From positions 1 through 52,958 of the forward strand of contig JAEEXN010000009.1 in the NCBI GenBank assembly GCA_016291595.1: DNA of 52,958 nt, written 5' to 3'. The stretch comes from Prevotella sp. Lineage in GTDB: Bacteria; Bacteroidota; Bacteroidia; Bacteroidales; Bacteroidaceae. Below, one piece after another: positions 1-8,644 of this stretch. The position numbers were made by a program, and so were the translations under genes. The stretch's first letter is position 1. Each line of letters begins with the position of its first letter. Under the pieces are notes generated by a model that worked only from the letters and a program-made list of their open reading frames with translations, ran no database searches and was not told where the DNA came from.

Positions 1-1
1 C

Positions 2-1387
2 TACATCATGGCGTATGTCCATGCACTCGACGACGACGCCGACGTGCTCATGCTCAACGAGTCTATCCAGACGTCCAGCACCTGTTCGCCGCTCCATGTG
101 CTCGGAGCCATGTACCGCTGGGCTGCCGACCCCAACATGGACGACCTGAACAAGAAGTGGACCGACGGCTCCTGGGCGAACATCTACAAGCGCATCGGTG
201 CCATCAACGCCATCATCTTCCAGACGGAGAAGATCCAGCCCGAGAATGCCGCCGACGAGCAGCTCATGGCCCACGTCTCCGGCGAGGCTCATTTCCTGCG
301 TGCCTTCTACTACACCCAGCTCGCCAATGTCTACGGCATGCCTTACTCCAAGGCTACTGCCAGCAGCGACTTCTGCGTGCCCCTGAAGATCAGCGAGACC
401 ATCGAGGACCGCTACTTCTCCCGCAACACCAATGCCGAGGTGTGGGGACAGATTGCCCGCGACCTCGACATCGCCGCCGAGCAGCTCAAGGGCTACAACC
501 CCGACACCAAGCTGCGTGCCGGCTACTATGCCGCCAAGGCCCTGCAGACCCGCGTCGCCCTCTATATGGAGGACTACGACAAGGTGGTTGAGTGTGCTGC
601 CGCCTTCGACGGCTCTCCCTATGCGCTCACCGACCTGAACACCCATGCCATGGGCACCAACGTGCTCTGCAAGTCGTCCAGGGACGTGATCTTCACCATG
701 AGCCAGAACGAGATTCCCTGCATCTATGCCGACGAGGGTACTGCCTACGACAGCAACTGGATGCCCTATTCCGTGGCCTCCTGCTTCCGTGCCTCCGACG
801 ACCTCATGGAGAAATACGAGAACGACGACCTGCGTCTGACCCATTACTTCCGCCACACGTCCAACACCAACTCCGTGATGCCCGACAAGTATAAGACGTG
901 GGCCACCTACAACGACACCGAGGGCGTCTCCGCCATGTTCCTGCTTCGTCTCGCCGAGGTAGTGCTCAACAAGGCTGAGGCACAGCTGATGCTCGGCAAG
1001 ACCGGCGAGGCTGCCCAGACCATCAACAGCCTGCGCGCCAAGCGCTTCGCCGCTCCCGCAGCTGCTCCCACCGACGACAGCCAGCTCATGAACTTCATCC
1101 GCGACGAGCGCCGCCGTGAGCTCTGCTTCGAGGGCCACCGCTGGTTCGACCTCCGCCGCTATGCGGTCAACTCTAAGTACCCGCTCTCTGCCGACTTCAC
1201 CATCAACCATCCCGCCTACGCCTACAATGCGTCGAAGGGTACTGCCGAGCAGGTGGGCTACTACGTGCTCGAGTCCTATCAGAAAGACCAGGCAGCCTGG
1301 GTCATCCCCGTTCCCGACGAGACCATCAACTTCAACCGGGGCGAGATCCGCAACCTTGAGCGTAAGACAAGAGAAATGAAACACTAA
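2..1387 (+). CDS. SusD/RagB-family outer-membrane lipoprotein, 5' partial
   Basis: This is the C-terminal 461 residues of a SusD/RagB-type nutrient-binding lipoprotein; the frame is open to the window edge, so the signal peptide and lipobox lie upstream. SusD proteins cap the SusC TonB-dependent transporter on the cell surface and deliver ligand to it. Family hallmarks seen are the helical TPR-like segments with HFLRAFYYTQLANVYG near the visible N-terminus, the LRLAEVVLNKAEAQLMLG helix, and the terminal RDERRRELCFEGHRWFDLRR block followed by a tail with WVIPVPDETINFN. It is followed after 13 bases by the next lipoprotein gene, so it belongs to one operon with the genes up to 8199; its SusC partner should lie just off the left edge. 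Ligand unknown; no carbohydrate enzyme is visible nearby. Confidence 0.93.
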   Translation, partial: YIMAYVHALDDDADVLMLNESIQTSSTCSPLHVLGAMYRWAADPNMDDLNKKWTDGSWANIYKRIGAINAIIFQTEKIQPENAADEQLMAHVSGEAHFLRAFYYTQLANVYGMPYSKATASSDFCVPLKISETIEDRYFSRNTNAEVWGQIARDLDIAAEQLKGYNPDTKLRAGYYAAKALQTRVALYMEDYDKVVECAAAFDGSPYALTDLNTHAMGTNVLCKSSRDVIFTMSQNEIPCIYADEGTAYDSNWMPYSVASCFRASDDLMEKYENDDLRLTHYFRHTSNTNSVMPDKYKTWATYNDTEGVSAMFLLRLAEVVLNKAEAQLMLGKTGEAAQTINSLRAKRFAAPAAAPTDDSQLMNFIRDERRRELCFEGHRWFDLRRYAVNSKYPLSADFTINHPAYAYNASKGTAEQVGYYVLESYQKDQAAWVIPVPDETINFNRGEIRNLERKTREMKH

Positions 1388-1400
1388 TCCCATTTTAGCA

Positions 1401-2360
1401 ATGAAAAAGATGAATTATATAACCCGAACAGTATATCATGTACTGATGGTTCTTCCGCTGCTGGGCATCGCGTTCCTTACCTCCTGCAGCGAGGAAGAGA
1501 CGTCGTTCCCCGACTACGAGCAAGACTGGTTCCAGATTGCCGACAGTTCCGACCCGGCTCAGCATGCCGCCTACGAGTTCTTCAAGCAGTATCGCATCCC
1601 CATCTTCTTCAACGACACCATCGGCACCCAGCAGCGCGTCGACGTCTTCGGACACGAGTACACCTACTACAAGACGCTGACCCTCAATGCAGCCATCGGT
1701 GGCGGACAGTCGTCCTACGGCGATGCGTTCTACAACACCTTCATCTATGCCGACCGTGCCGTCCTCCCCGACGCCATCCGCTACCTCAGCACCCAGCTCA
1801 TGCCGCAGATACCCTCTTTCCTCCATATCCACAGCATCCTGCTGGTCGAGGGCATCAACGGCTCCAACGACGATGTCTATGTGGGACTCAACACCCTCGT
1901 CATCACCAAGGCGTCGCTGCTCGCCTCCTACCAGGCTGAGCAGACCAAGAAGCTGCGCGCCGTCGTGCTGCGCTCCTACATCGGTAAGAAGCTCACCGGC
2001 GACATCACCTACGAGGAGGGCCTGAAACGCTTCTATGGCGTGTCGCGTGCCATCTACGAGGCCCACGACGTCTACAACTACTCCACGTGGTATTTCAACG
2101 CCAACAACATGCCGGGCTGTCCCTTCGACCCGTACGACTGGTCTGTGCAGGCCAAGGACAAGATGCTCTGGGCTGGTTTCCTCGACGCCGCGCCGCCTTA
2201 CTTCAACACCTCGCCCTCCGAGCAGGACGACGTGAACATGTTCACCGAGGCCTATTTCACCTACACCGACGCTGAGTTCCGCGCCATGTACGAGGCCTAT
2301 CCCCGTGTGATGGAGAAGTGGGAGATCATCAAGCCCATGCTCGACGACTGTATGAAATAA
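1401..2360 (+). CDS. SusCD-associated metallohydrolase-like lipoprotein lacking HExxH
   Basis: A 319-residue lipoprotein with a signal peptide and lipobox (FLTSC, Cys about residue 29). Its size, its place directly after susD, and its C-terminal block (GFLDAAPPYFNTSPSEQDDV followed by an Asn-Met-Phe helix, then a WEIIKPML tail) resemble the 'substrate import-associated zinc metallohydrolase lipoprotein' family encoded beside SusC/SusD. In that family a HExxH zinc site sits in a helix before this block. Here the corresponding helix reads AVVLRSYIGKKL, with no His-Glu pair, so zinc catalysis is probably lost and a binding or scaffold role is likelier. No frameshift is apparent. Surface location is expected from the lipobox. 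The family assignment rests on pattern recognition and context. Confidence 0.68.
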   Translation: MKKMNYITRTVYHVLMVLPLLGIAFLTSCSEEETSFPDYEQDWFQIADSSDPAQHAAYEFFKQYRIPIFFNDTIGTQQRVDVFGHEYTYYKTLTLNAAIGGGQSSYGDAFYNTFIYADRAVLPDAIRYLSTQLMPQIPSFLHIHSILLVEGINGSNDDVYVGLNTLVITKASLLASYQAEQTKKLRAVVLRSYIGKKLTGDITYEEGLKRFYGVSRAIYEAHDVYNYSTWYFNANNMPGCPFDPYDWSVQAKDKMLWAGFLDAAPPYFNTSPSEQDDVNMFTEAYFTYTDAEFRAMYEAYPRVMEKWEIIKPMLDDCMK

Positions 2361-2383
2361 TCAAATCTATATTTTTTAGGAAA

Positions 2384-3748
2384 ATGAGACGAAATATCAT
2401 TCTGTTTCTGTCACTGTTGCTGCTCTCGGCAACGGTGACAGTAGCCCAGACTACGATTATCAAGGGCAGCTTTAAGAAGGCTGGTGTTCAGAACATCTTA
2501 GCCAAGGAAATCTATGTCGGCACCGTCGACAACGGCAACCTCCATCAGGTGCTTGCCAACATTCTGAAACCCGAGGACTACGCCTTCCAGTTCGGAGTAG
2601 ACAACACCCTCGGCATCCTGGGGCAGATTGTCTTCATCGGCTCCCAGGGCGAGTTCTATCCCCTCTACGTGGGGCAGGGCGATACCATCGACCTGCGTGT
2701 CGACCGCGGCCAGGGCGTGCTCACCGGTAAGCTCGGCAAGGAGAACGAGGTCTTCGCCCGTTGGATCTCCATCATGTCGCCGCTGCGCCAGCTCGTCTAT
2801 ACTGCCGAGGGCCGTGGCAAACCCGCCGAGGAGTTCCACAAGGCCATCACCCGTTCCACCGACGAGGTGGCTGCACTCCTGTCCGGCCTTAACACCGGCA
2901 ACGCCCGCTTCGACGCCGACGCCCGTCAGGTGCTCAAGTATCTGACCATGCTCGACGTCCTCCACATGTTCGACCAGGGCATGTGCTTCAACACACAGGC
3001 CGACTACCCCCAATACATCCGGACGCTGTTCTCCACCGACGTGTTCAGCGACATGAGTGTCATGCGCTATTCGCCCGTTGCTTTCGACCTGCTCATGCTC
3101 TACGGCTTCGGCCGCCACATCATCTACAATGGTCAGATGGGCGGTTCCGCCGAGTTTGTTGCCGACGACATCTCCTGTCCTGAGCTCCGCTCCACGTTCA
3201 TCCTCAACGCCATCGAGCGCGGCATGATCTGGGACCTGCAGACGTTCGACGCCAAGAACGGCTCCCTCGTGCTCCCCGCCGACCGTGCGCGCTACGACCT
3301 GCTCAGGCGCCGCATCCTCGTCAACCAGGAGGGCGCTGCCTGGATCGACTTCACCTATCCCGACCTCAACGGCACGAAGCGTTCCCTCTCCGACTACCGC
3401 GGCAAGGTGGTCGTCGTCGATGTGTGGGCAACGTGGTGCGCGCCCTGCAAGGCCGAGATTCCCCATCTCGAGGAGCTGGAGAAGCAGATGAAGGGCCGCG
3501 ACGTGGTGTTCATCAGCGTGTCCATCGACACCGACCACGCCAAGTGGACCCAGTTTGTGCGTGAGAAAGGCCTTGGCGGCGTCCAGCTGTTCTCCAACAA
3601 CAAGGGCGTCATCGTCGACGACTACCAGCTCGACGGCGTACCCCGCTTCATGGTCTTCTCCAAGCAGGGAACGACCGTCTCCACCAATGCTCCGCGTCCC
3701 TCCACGCCCGAGCTGAAGGCGATGATCGAGAAGGAGCTGGCGAAGTAA
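2384..3748 (+). CDS. Exported TlpA/ResA-like thioredoxin-fold protein
   Basis: A 454-residue protein with a cleavable signal peptide (MRRNIILFLSLLLLSATVTVAQ-type, cleavage near residue 22). Residues about 25-120 form a beta-rich N-terminal domain of the kind found before Bacteroidetes TlpA-like domains, about 120-310 are helical and unrecognised, and about 320-454 are a thioredoxin fold with WATWCAPC (Cys352/Cys355) and a cis-proline VPRF segment. It is predicted to reduce or rearrange disulfides in the periplasm. I chose the ATG at 2384 because it begins the signal peptide; an in-frame ATG at 2318 would place 22 residues overlapping the preceding gene ahead of it. It lies 23 bases after the preceding lipoprotein gene and is probably co-transcribed with it. 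Confidence 0.87.
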   Translation: MRRNIILFLSLLLLSATVTVAQTTIIKGSFKKAGVQNILAKEIYVGTVDNGNLHQVLANILKPEDYAFQFGVDNTLGILGQIVFIGSQGEFYPLYVGQGDTIDLRVDRGQGVLTGKLGKENEVFARWISIMSPLRQLVYTAEGRGKPAEEFHKAITRSTDEVAALLSGLNTGNARFDADARQVLKYLTMLDVLHMFDQGMCFNTQADYPQYIRTLFSTDVFSDMSVMRYSPVAFDLLMLYGFGRHIIYNGQMGGSAEFVADDISCPELRSTFILNAIERGMIWDLQTFDAKNGSLVLPADRARYDLLRRRILVNQEGAAWIDFTYPDLNGTKRSLSDYRGKVVVVDVWATWCAPCKAEIPHLEELEKQMKGRDVVFISVSIDTDHAKWTQFVREKGLGGVQLFSNNKGVIVDDYQLDGVPRFMVFSKQGTTVSTNAPRPSTPELKAMIEKELAK

Positions 3749-3817
3749 GCGCCGTCCGTTTTTATTCAAATCGCATACACATCCGAATAATCATATAGCA
3801 AAACCATATTTTCACCT

Positions 3818-4915
3818 ATGAGAAAAATCATTTCCCTCCTGCTGTTCCTCCTTGCCCTGACCCCCGTCCGGGCACAGCAGGACGGCACCCGTTTCGTCGA
3901 GGGCGTCACCTTCAAGCAGGCGCTCCAGAAGGCCAAGAAAGAGAAGAAACTGTTGTTCGTCGACTGCTACACCTCGTGGTGCGGTCCCTGCCACAAGATG
4001 TCGGCAGAGATTTTCCCGCAGAAGGTCTGTGGCGACTATTTCAACCGTAAGTTTGTCTGCATCAAGGTCGACATGGAGAAAGGCGAGGGCAAGGACCTCA
4101 TGCAGCAGTTCGCCGTCAAGTCGTTCCCCACTTTCCTCATCATCGACGGTCAGGGTCGCGAGGTCAACCGCCTCGTGGGGGCGTCGTTCGATGCCGCCGA
4201 GTTCGTTAAGCGTGTCGACGCAGCCCTCGACCCGTCGCAGTCGCTCGACAATCTTGCCGCCGCCTTCGACGCCGAGCCCTCGATGAAGAACGGCATGGCG
4301 TATGTCCGTGCCCTCATGGCGCACGACCAGGATGCCACGCCCGCGCTCATCCGCATCTACGACGAGGCCGACGAGTCCGTCCGCTACAGCCGCGACTATA
4401 TGGAGCTGCTCTTCGCCACCATCGACTACCGCAGTCCGTTCTTCGACCGTCTCATGCTCGACCACGACCGTCTCATCCGCCACCTCGGCAAGGAGGTGCT
4501 CAACCGGATGGTCTTCGACATGTACCGCCGCGACATGTACCTTGTTGCCGACGAGCGTCCCCACGAGTATAGTGTCGCCGACGTGCGCAAGGCAGCCCTG
4601 CTCACCTCCATGCTCGACATGCCCATGGACGACGGCATCCACCATCTGCCGCGCGTGGCCCTCTATGTCATCGAGAAAGACATCGACGGCATGGCCGGCT
4701 ATTTCGACCGCCGTCTGCGCGACATCCCCGACAACGACACCTACATCGGCATCCTCAACGGTCTGCTCATGAAGCAGTACGCGAAGGCTACGCCCGCCCA
4801 GCGTGCGAAGATACGCCGCTATTTCGAGAACGCTGTCCGCGGTCCCGAGAGTATCGCCAAGCAGTACCGTTCAAACCTGGAGCGGCTCAACCAAATCGAT
4901 AGTAAACAACCTTGA
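3818..4915 (+). CDS. Exported thioredoxin-family protein with CGPC site
   Basis: A 365-residue secreted protein: signal peptide at residues 1-20 (ends VRAQ), then an N-terminal thioredoxin domain (about 25-140) with SWCGPC (Cys55/Cys58) and the cis-proline loop FPTF near residue 107. The arrangement 'FKQALQKAKKEKKLLFVDCYTSW' is split here only for description: the KKLLFVD strand precedes the redox helix as in DsbD-gamma/thioredoxin_7-like proteins. Residues about 140-365 are alpha-helical and I do not recognise them. It is the second redox protein of this operon and overlaps the region just before the next start codon (stop at 4913-4915, next ATG at 4924). Disulfide reduction or isomerisation of imported or exported substrates is the likely role; the substrate is unknown. 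Confidence 0.85.
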   Translation: MRKIISLLLFLLALTPVRAQQDGTRFVEGVTFKQALQKAKKEKKLLFVDCYTSWCGPCHKMSAEIFPQKVCGDYFNRKFVCIKVDMEKGEGKDLMQQFAVKSFPTFLIIDGQGREVNRLVGASFDAAEFVKRVDAALDPSQSLDNLAAAFDAEPSMKNGMAYVRALMAHDQDATPALIRIYDEADESVRYSRDYMELLFATIDYRSPFFDRLMLDHDRLIRHLGKEVLNRMVFDMYRRDMYLVADERPHEYSVADVRKAALLTSMLDMPMDDGIHHLPRVALYVIEKDIDGMAGYFDRRLRDIPDNDTYIGILNGLLMKQYAKATPAQRAKIRRYFENAVRGPESIAKQYRSNLERLNQIDSKQP

Positions 4916-4923
4916 ACGTCCTT

Positions 4924-7900
4924 ATGAGAAAACTGTTCTTCCTGCTGGGCCTCTGCTGCAGCCTGTTCTCCGTGGCGCAGACCGCCGACGGCGACTCCGT
5001 CGTGCAGGTGCTCCGTGGCGAGCTGGCCTACAACCTCAGCCAGCTGCGCCAGCGTCCCGTGCCCGCCTATTTCATGAGCCTGCGCCTCGCCGACATCCGC
5101 TCGGCGTCCGTCAGCAGCACCCTGGGTGCCGCCACCGCGTCGACCTCCCGTCAGCGCATGGTCACCCCGCAGATCCGCATCGGCAGTCCGCAGCTCGACA
5201 ACTATAAGTATGTCAACCAGGGCAGTGGTGCCCAGCCCGGCCAGCGCAATGTGCAGGGCGAGCCCGTGCCCATTGAGGGACTCACGCTTCCCGCCCTTCG
5301 TCAGGCCGTCTGGAACGAGACCCTGCGCCGCTATCAGATAGCCGTCACGCAGTACGAGCAGGCGCGCTCGAAGATGCTCACCGGCACCGACAACGAGGAC
5401 CAGGCACCCTGTTTCTCTGCCGCTCCCGTCGAGCAGTACTACGAGGCACCCCTCGACGCCCGCACCGGCGATATCGACCTTGAGGCGTGGAAGCAGCGGC
5501 TCAACCAGGTGTCAGCCGTCTTCCTCCAGTGCCCCGACATCGACGACGGTAAGCTCGAGCTCGACGTCGAGACCACCCGCAACTACCTCGTCAACTCCGA
5601 CGGCACCACCGTCGTCCAGAACCGCCACTCCGCCCGCATCATCATGTCGGCGTCCATCAAGGCCGTCGACGGCATGATCTGTCCCCTCTATCAGGACTAT
5701 TTCGCCCTCTCCGTCGACCGTCTGCCCGACGTGGCGACGCTCCGTAGCGACGCCCTCCGGCTCATCGAGCGGCTCAAGGCCCTGCGCACCGCTCCTGTCG
5801 CCGACCCCTACACCGGTCCCGCCCTCCTGTCAGGACCCGCCAGCGGCGTGTTCTTCCACGAGATCTTCGGTCACCGTCTCGAGGGTCACCGCATGAAGAG
5901 CGGCGGCCAGACGTTCAAGAAGATGGTCGGCGAGCGCGTTCTCCCCGCCACCTTCCAGGTGCGCTGCGACCCCACCATCCACAGCTATGGCGGCCGTGAC
6001 CTCAACGGCGGCTACGCCTACGACGACGAGGGCGTGCGCGCCCGCCGAGTCGACTGTGTCCGCGACGGTGTCCTCAGCGAGTTCCTCATGAGCCGTGTGC
6101 CCCTCGACGGCTTCCCCGTGAGCAACGGCCACGGGCGCACCAGCGGCGGCAACGACCCCGTGTCGCGCCAGTCCAACCTCATCGTCGAGACCACCCAGCC
6201 CTACACCTCGCAGCAGCTCCGCGACATGCTCATCGCCGAGGCGCGCCGTCAGGGCAAGGACTACGGCTACTATTTCACCACCGTGCGCAACGGCTACACC
6301 CTCACCGGCGAGGGCGGCAGCCTCAATTCGTTCAATGTCACGCCCCTCGAGGTCTACCGCGTGTTCACCGACGGCCGTCCCGACCAGCTTGTGCGTGGAG
6401 TCGACCTCATCGGCACGCCCCTCTCCATGTTCTCCAACATCGTTGCCGCAGGCGACGAGAGCAGCACGTTCATCGGCCAGTGTGGCGCCGAGTCCGGGTG
6501 GGTGCCCGTGTCGGCGTCGTCGCCCATGATCTTCGTGTCGAAGGTCGAGACGCAGCGCAAGCAGAAAGACAACGTGTCGCCCAAGGTGCTGCCCGCGCCC
6601 GCCGTCACTGAAGCCGTCGGCGGTTCCGAGTCCGACATCATCTTCCGCGCCATGACCGACGAGATGGAGCGCAGCATGGCCCAGCTGGCTTATCCCGGCT
6701 ATCCCGCGCCCTGCTTCGTCAACTACACCCTCGGCCGCATCCGCCAGCACTACGTCTCCGCGTCGCTCGGCGGCATCCTCTTCCAGAGCACCGTGCCCGT
6801 CGTCACCCGTGGCAGCGTCAACGTGTCCGTAGGCAGCGCCGCCCATCTCAGCGACACCCAGCAGGGCCAGCTCCTGCCCGTCGATTTCTCCGAGCAGGTC
6901 AGCTACGACAATATCCGCCGCCAGCTGTGGGGCGCCACCGACCAGATGTATAAGTACGCCCTCAACGCCATGGCGCAGAAGCAGACGTTCCTTGCCGCCA
7001 CGCCCATGCCGCAGGAGGAGACCGCCGTGCCCGACATGCTCAGCCTGCAGCCCTGCGAGCTCGTCGATGGCGATGCCGCCGGTGAGCCCGCCCCCGACAA
7101 GGCCTTCTATGCCCGTCTGGCACAGCAGCTGTCGCTCGTCCTCGCCGACTATCCTGAGCTCTACCGCACCCGTGTCGACATCAACAATATGGACAACGAC
7201 ACCTACCGTGTCACCTCCGAGGGCATCCGTCGCAAGACCCGCACCGGCTTTGCCGAGATCGTCGTCAGCGCCACCGTGCGCACCCGCGACGGACAGGAGT
7301 ACAACGACAAGTATGTCACCACCTGCCAGCGCAACACCCGCTGGGACGCCGACGCCCTGCGTCAGACCGTCCGTCAGTTTGCCGACCGTCTCATGGCCAT
7401 CAGCCGTGCCGAGGCGCTCACCGACTATTATATCGGTCCCATGATGTTCGAGGGCGACATCGTCGCCTACAGCTTCTCCGACCAGGTCGTCTCGCCGCTG
7501 CTCCTTGCCCGCCGCAGTCTGCAGGACAACAGCGGAGTGGGCAGTCTGCTCGTCGGCAAGCGCATGCTCGACCGTAAGATCAGCATCCGCCAGCTCGCGT
7601 CGCTCAACGGCGCCCAGGGCGTTCCCCTCCTCGGCAGCGTCACCGCCGATGCCAACGGAGTCGCCCCTGCCGCCGACCTGACACTCGTCCGCAACGGCTT
7701 CATGACCCGTCTTCTCTGCGGCCGCTATCCCGCCCTCAACAGTCTTGAGAGCACCGGCAACGACCGTTTCGTCGACAACCCCGAGAAGGCCGTCACCTCC
7801 AGCTGCGCCCCCGGCGTCCTGCAGGTCACCATCGACGGTGCCAAGCCCCTCGGCAAGCTCATGTCCGTCCTCTGCCGTCAGGCAGCCAGTGCCGGACTCC

Positions 7901-8199
7901 AGTGGACCTACGTTGTCCGTCAGCCCTCCGGCTTCACGCCCTGCCTCTACCGAGTCAATGTGCGCACCGGCGAGGAGACCCTCGTGCGGGTCAGCGAGAT
8001 GCCCATGCCCGACAAGACCCAGCTCCTGCATGTGCTCACCAGCTCGAAGGAGCAGAACGAGCTCAACACGCTGTTCAACAATGTCGGCTGCAGCTTTGTC
8101 ACGCCCCGTGCCATCATCGTCGACGACATGGAGTACGCTTTCAAGAAACCCAAGGCAGAGAGTCAGCTGCCCGTTGTCAACCCCGCCTTGCGGCAGTAA
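4924..8199 (+). CDS. Exported TldD-TldE-like fused metallopeptidase
   Basis: A 1091-residue protein with a signal peptide (LFFLLGLCCSLFSVAQ). The first half (about 25-560) resembles TldD of the TldD/PmbA modulator-of-gyrase peptidases: it has HEIFGHRLEGH at residues 312-322 (HExxxH, His312/Glu313/His317) and a later GQCGAESGWVPVS segment with Cys520, matching the family's third zinc ligand position. The second half (about 575-1091) repeats the architecture (a YIGP-MMFEG stretch corresponds to YTGPALLSG of the first half) but has no HExxxH, as in TldE/PmbA. E. coli TldD and TldE are separate cytoplasmic subunits of a heterodimeric peptidase; here both halves appear in one exported chain. The ATG at 4924 starts the signal peptide, 8 bases after the previous stop. 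Confidence 0.82.
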   Translation: MRKLFFLLGLCCSLFSVAQTADGDSVVQVLRGELAYNLSQLRQRPVPAYFMSLRLADIRSASVSSTLGAATASTSRQRMVTPQIRIGSPQLDNYKYVNQGSGAQPGQRNVQGEPVPIEGLTLPALRQAVWNETLRRYQIAVTQYEQARSKMLTGTDNEDQAPCFSAAPVEQYYEAPLDARTGDIDLEAWKQRLNQVSAVFLQCPDIDDGKLELDVETTRNYLVNSDGTTVVQNRHSARIIMSASIKAVDGMICPLYQDYFALSVDRLPDVATLRSDALRLIERLKALRTAPVADPYTGPALLSGPASGVFFHEIFGHRLEGHRMKSGGQTFKKMVGERVLPATFQVRCDPTIHSYGGRDLNGGYAYDDEGVRARRVDCVRDGVLSEFLMSRVPLDGFPVSNGHGRTSGGNDPVSRQSNLIVETTQPYTSQQLRDMLIAEARRQGKDYGYYFTTVRNGYTLTGEGGSLNSFNVTPLEVYRVFTDGRPDQLVRGVDLIGTPLSMFSNIVAAGDESSTFIGQCGAESGWVPVSASSPMIFVSKVETQRKQKDNVSPKVLPAPAVTEAVGGSESDIIFRAMTDEMERSMAQLAYPGYPAPCFVNYTLGRIRQHYVSASLGGILFQSTVPVVTRGSVNVSVGSAAHLSDTQQGQLLPVDFSEQVSYDNIRRQLWGATDQMYKYALNAMAQKQTFLAATPMPQEETAVPDMLSLQPCELVDGDAAGEPAPDKAFYARLAQQLSLVLADYPELYRTRVDINNMDNDTYRVTSEGIRRKTRTGFAEIVVSATVRTRDGQEYNDKYVTTCQRNTRWDADALRQTVRQFADRLMAISRAEALTDYYIGPMMFEGDIVAYSFSDQVVSPLLLARRSLQDNSGVGSLLVGKRMLDRKISIRQLASLNGAQGVPLLGSVTADANGVAPAADLTLVRNGFMTRLLCGRYPALNSLESTGNDRFVDNPEKAVTSSCAPGVLQVTIDGAKPLGKLMSVLCRQAASAGLQWTYVVRQPSGFTPCLYRVNVRTGEETLVRVSEMPMPDKTQLLHVLTSSKEQNELNTLFNNVGCSFVTPRAIIVDDMEYAFKKPKAESQLPVVNPALRQ

Positions 8200-8205
8200 C
8201 CCCGC

Positions 8206-8221
8206 GTCCCCCCTGGGGGAC
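8206..8221. terminator. GC-rich perfect hairpin after the TldD-TldE-like gene
   Basis: The 16 bases form a perfect inverted repeat (GTCCCCC then CT then GGGGGAC) beginning seven bases after the stop codon. It can fold as a short strong stem in RNA from either strand. No U-tract follows it, so it may stabilise the 3' end rather than act as a classical intrinsic terminator. Confidence 0.4.
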
Positions 8222-8386
8222 CATCCGGCAGACAGCCGTCACCAACCATACGGAACCCCTTCGCCCGAAGGATCTGCAGTTGGTGGCGGCTGCCTCTTTT
8301 GTGCCCACGATAACCTTTCCTAGATGGTCATAAGAGAAGCCCGAAGGGCAGGGGAGGGGGAGAGTATAATGGGAGTTGTTACTTCA

Positions 8387-8540
8387 GGTACCATCACCCA
8401 TGTTTTATGGTACATTCGGTTATTTTTTACGGTACTTTCTGCCGTCATTCAGGGTACAATCAGGCACAAAATAGAAGCCTATCACTGCAGTGAAAGGATC
8501 CTCTCACTCCAGTGATAGGAGTCTCTCACTGCAGTGATAG
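8387..8540. repeat. Seven-unit array with exact 22-bp period
   Basis: Units begin at 8387, 8409, 8431, 8453, 8475, 8497 and 8519, each exactly 22 bases. The first four start with GGTAC and differ in the rest. The last three share a palindromic core TCACTGCAGTGA (TCACTCCAGTGA in the middle one) and end in (A/T)AG. A conserved C at unit position 5 runs through all seven. A period of 22 bp keeps each unit on nearly the same face of the DNA helix. The period is not a multiple of three, which argues against coding. I do not recognise a named repeat family. Confidence 0.85.
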
Positions 8541-8612
8541 TTAAAAAAAAGTGTTAATGGTCATGGTTGAAAGCTTTTCACCAACATACAAATACTGAAG
8601 GGCTTTCTATCG

Positions 8613-8644
8613 CAAAGGTACAAAAAAATGAGGAGAAAACCAAA
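8613..8644 (-). promoter_or_regulatory. Leftward Bacteroidetes-type promoter facing the 22-bp array
   Basis: On the minus strand TTTG (8644-8641), a 20-base spacer and TACCTTTG (8620-8613) match the TTTG/TAnnTTTG consensus of the Bacteroidetes primary sigma factor, including spacing. A transcript would start near 8606 and run left through the 22-bp array, with no protein gene in that direction until the opposite-strand gene ending at 8199. Confidence 0.5.

Noticed and set aside
2498..3769. Long minus-strand frame opposite the first TlpA-like gene
   Set aside because: Antisense shadow; no signal, domain or promoter supports it.
5830..8031. 733-codon minus-strand open frame opposite the TldD-TldE-like gene
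   Set aside because: Low-complexity Gly/Val/Ala/His-rich translation with no domain; antisense shadow of a GC-rich gene.
8387..8540. CRISPR-like array
   Set aside because: Units are only 22 bases with no long conserved repeat separated by unique spacers, and no cas gene is in the window.
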